Shown here piece by piece: positions 60,548-64,000 of a stretch of DNA of 64,000 nt. The DNA comes from Antedon mediterranea. Its lineage: Eukaryota; Echinodermata; Crinoidea; Comatulida; Antedonidae. The translations under genes were made by a program, and so were the position numbers. The number at the start of each line of letters is the position of its first letter. Position 1 is the first letter of the stretch. The notes beneath the pieces were generated by a model, which was not told the origin of the DNA, ran no database searches, and saw only the letters and a program-made list of their open reading frames with translations. The stretch spans positions 24,284,365 through 24,348,364 of the forward strand of contig NC_092678.1 in NCBI RefSeq assembly GCF_964355755.1. The letters run 5' to 3'.

Positions 60548-60822
60548 CTTTTTTTGATCGATTAAGAGCAGCTGGTAATCAGTCAATTATTTGCTTCTGG
60601 GAGTATTTATTCTACTTGCCGAATCAATAGAATAATATAATTATTTCATAGATTGTTTTTTCTGTCTGTATACATTTATTTATTTTTAATTGACACATTT
60701 TTTGCTTTATAACCCCCAATTTGTTATCTTATAAATATTGTATTGTGTCAACCAATTGCGCTTGTACAATGTAACAAAAAATGCTCTTATACAATTGTTA
60801 TGTTTGACTATTTTAAATGCGT

Positions 60823-60894
60823 GGGTCGTTGGTCTAGTGGCATGATTCTCGCTTAGGGTGCGAGAGGTCCCGGGTTCAATTCCCGGATGACCCC
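60823..60894 (+). tRNA. tRNA-Pro (AGG), copy 2
   Basis: Identical over all 72 nt to the copy at 60476-60547 and followed by a T run. Flanking sequence on both sides (TGTTTGACTATTT before; TTTTTGATCGATTAAGAGCA after) is also shared, so the two arose by a tandem duplication of about 347 bp. Confidence 0.95.
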
Positions 60895-61541
60895 TTTTTT
60901 TTTGATCGATTAAGAGCAGCTGCTAATTTGCCTATTACTTGCTCCTGGGAGTATTTATTCAACTTGACGAATCAATAGAATAACATAATTGTTTCATCGA
61001 TTTTTGTTTCTGTTTTTATAAATGTATTCATTTTATTTGATACATCTTTTGATATATGAATACATATTTTACATTTTACATAAAATCATTTTTAAACAAA
61101 TATTAATTTATTGTATTTTTATCGCGATATCTATAAGTAACACATTCTGGCAATCATTTCAATGTCCAGGTGGGAGCTATATTTCCTATACCATCATGGC
61201 TAGTTGAGAATTCTCAACTATTTTATGTTTTTTTCTACCTTTCTGGAAAATGATATAATCCAAATTGTATTAATACTACCAGTAGTAAACATTTAGAAAC
61301 ACTAGCATACCTTCACTAATTTTAGTTGTTTGTAGTTTAAGACAATCTTAGTGATATTTAAATCAAAACAATACGATAAAAACTATTTTGTCTGTATTTT
61401 ACAAGACTATGACTTCCGTATAACGTGCATTGTGGGTACTTCAATTTTTTATAGAAAAGCTAATCCTAATTTAGTAGGCAGCATATGGGGGCGGGGCAAC
61501 CAAACTTGCTTATCAAATCAAAGCACAGTAAAGCAAAGGAT
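60895..61541. other. gene-free AT-rich stretch
   Basis: Duplicated tRNA flank followed by AT-rich sequence. No gene is seen. Confidence 0.5.
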
Positions 61542-63310
61542 AAAATTAATGTACGATCCAGTTTACCACTGTTCTCAACTATAGTCATTTTGGTATACTT
61601 GAGCACAGTGATAAAGAATAGGATAAACTTAACAATATACAACAAATAACATTAATGTACGATCCAGTTTAACACTGTTCTCAACTATAGACATTTTGGT
61701 ATACTTGAGCACAGTGATAAAGAATAGCATAAACTTAACAATATACAACAAAAAACATTAATGTACGATCCAGTTTAACACTGTTCTCAACTATAGTCAT
61801 TTTGGTATACTTGAGACAGTGATAAAGAATAGGATAAACTTAACAATATACAACAAATAACATTAATGTACGATCCCGTTTAACACTGTTTTCGACTATA
61901 GTCATTTTGGTATACTTGAGCACAGTGATAAAGAATAGGATAAACTTAACAATATACAACAAATAACATTAATGTACGATCCCGTTTAACACTGTTCTCG
62001 ACTATAGTCATTTTGGTATACTTGAGCACAGTGATAAAGAATAGGATAAACTTAACAATATACAACAGATAACATTAATGTACGATCAAGTTTAACCCTG
62101 TTCTAAACTATAGTCATTTTGGTATACTTGAGCACAGTGATAAAGAATAGGATAAACTTAACAATATACAACAAATAACATTAATGTACGATCCAGTTTA
62201 ACACTGTTCTCAACTATAGTCATTTTGGTATACTTGAGCACAGTGATAAAGAATAGGATAAACTTAACAATATACAACAAATAACATTAATGTACGATCA
62301 AGTTTAACCCTGTTCTAAACTATAGTCATTTTGGTATACTTGAGCACAGTGATAAAGAATAGGATAAACTTAACAATATACAACAAATAACATTAATGTA
62401 CGATCCAGTTTAACCCTGTTCTAAACTATAGTCATTTTGGTATACTTGAGCACAGTGATAAAGAATAGGATAAACTTAACAATATACAACAAATAGCATT
62501 AATGTACGATCCAGTTTAACACTGTTCTCAACTATAGACATTTTGGTATACTTGAGCACAGTGATAAAGAATAGCATAAACTTAACAATATACAACAAAA
62601 AACATTAATGTACGATCCAGTTTACCACTGTTCTCAACTATAGTCATTTTGGTATACTTGAGACAGTGATAAAGAATAGGATAAACTTAACAATATACAA
62701 CAAATAACATTAATGTACGATCCCGTTTAACACTGTTTTCGACTATAGTCATTTTGGTATACTTGAGCACAGTGATAAAGAATAGGATAAACTTAACAAT
62801 ATACAACAAATAACATTAATGTACGATCCAGTTTAACCCTGTTCTAAACTATAGTCATTTTGGTATACTTGAGCACAGTGATAAAGAATAGGATAAACTT
62901 AACAATATACAACAAATAACATTAATGTACGATCCCGTTTAACACTGTTCTCGACTATAGTCATTTTGGTATACTTGAGCACAGTGATAAAGAATAGGAT
63001 AAACTTAACAATATACAACAGATAACATTAATGTACGATCAAGTTTAACCCTGTTCTAAACTATAGTCATTTTGGTATACTTGAGCACAGTGATAAAGAA
63101 TAGGATAAACTTAACAATATACAACAAATAACATTAATGTACGATCCAGTTTAACACTGTTCTCAACTATAGTCATTTTGGTATACTTGAGCACAGTGAT
63201 AAAGAATAGGATAAACTTCGAATAAACAGCAAATAACATTAATGTACGATGCCGTTTAATACTGTTTTAAACTATAGTCATTTGAGTATAATTAATCACA
63301 GATAAAGAAT
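61542..63310. repeat. 106-bp satellite, about 16-17 units
   Basis: The unit includes AACATTAATGTACGATCCAG, TATAGTCATTTTGGTATACT and TGAGCACAGTGATAAAGAAT. Variants (CCCGTTTAAC, AACCCTGTTCTAAAC, TTGAGACAGTG, GAATAGCATAAAC) return in nearly the same order after eight units (about 846 bp), showing a higher-order repeat. The outermost units are diverged, as usual at array edges. Confidence 0.95.
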
Positions 63311-64000
63311 AAGATCAACTTTATTACTATTTATTAAATAAAAAAACTAATTCTATATTAACACATATTATTTACATATACTTTCACTGCTGATTTCTAG
63401 TATAAACAGTCCATAGGCCTATACATGGCTGCAGTCGCGTGCTCAAATTTGAGTTGGTGTTTACCGACCGACCGACCGACATAGTGAGCTGTAGAGTCGC
63501 GTTTGCACGCTACTAAAAAGTTCACAAAAACCGTAGGATGGTCACAGGGGAGTTTGTTCGAAACTCCAACCCCTCCCCTGGCTATGCGTTTAGATTTTTC
63601 ATGCCTCCTTTACAAACCAAGATTATTAGAATACTATTAGGAGGATCAAACACAATTCTTGTTGCCAGATTTCATTGACATTACAGGTATGAAGTCTATC
63701 AATATACAGTACCGCTTAATACAATACTTGTTGAGGCCATATCCATCTATACATTTTAGTGTTATTCCACTTTAAAAAAGTCGATTTATATCAATACTCA
63801 TCAACATACGATATAACGATAGAATTTATTGCAACTTGTCCATGTCGTATTCATCTACAAATAAAGTGTCTATTACCGTACTTTTAAAAATCTATTTATA
63901 TCAATACCTATCAACGTATGTACGTGTGCATATTATATATACAAAAATATATACATCAACATAAATGTCATATCATCTACAGTCATTAGTGTTATTTCAC
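63311..64000. other. window end, gene-free
   Basis: It contains a short GACC repeat (about 63463-63480) within a GC-richer patch and an AT-rich end. No gene is seen. Confidence 0.5.

Overview
The window is eukaryotic nuclear DNA from an animal. The genes are split by short GT..AG introns, the background is AT-rich, and palindromic TAGGCCTAG-type words are scattered throughout. The gene content (copines, ARL6IP5, a kelch relic) and a Ty3/gypsy element of the Gmr1 type point to an invertebrate deuterostome. An echinoderm or a close relative is my best guess, but the sequence does not settle the species.

Layout: (1) 0.86-19.8 kb, plus strand: a copine-like gene without a C2A domain. It is preceded, in frame and with compatible splice phases, by exons of a separate disordered 'PPYGI' module. 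One of its coding exons is split by a 5'-truncated LINE, and a later intron holds a 6.2 kb Gmr1-like LTR retrotransposon inserted in a 45-bp minisatellite. (2) 20-39 kb: essentially gene-free, with a 29-bp array, GAGGGCGC repeats, foldback and other inverted-repeat elements, and a TAGGCCTAG tract. (3) 39.2-40.3 kb: a broken kelch-repeat (KLHL-like) gene. (4) 41.7-49.4 kb, plus strand: an 11-exon gene for a 425-aa protein I do not recognise. Its 3' exons are paralogous to the module upstream of the first copine. (5) 51.3-56.9 kb, minus strand: a complete canonical copine (17 coding exons, 619 aa) with a C-terminal [10 protein letters not shown] repeat tail. (6) 57.4-58.3 kb, plus strand: ARL6IP5/PRAF3 (3 exons, 179 aa), head-to-head with that copine. 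(7) 60.5-60.9 kb: two identical tRNA-Pro(AGG) genes. (8) 61.5-63.3 kb: a 106-bp satellite with higher-order structure.

The most interesting point is that the unrecognised 'PPYGI' family occurs twice, each time next to a copine. In one place it can be spliced directly onto copine domains; in the other it is an independent gene convergent with an intact copine. This suggests a functional link between the family and copines, possibly at membranes. The linked copine has lost the C2A domain, several C2B aspartates expected to bind calcium, and the first MIDAS aspartate of its vWA domain. All exon models were derived by hand from splice sites and reading frames; no transcript data were available.
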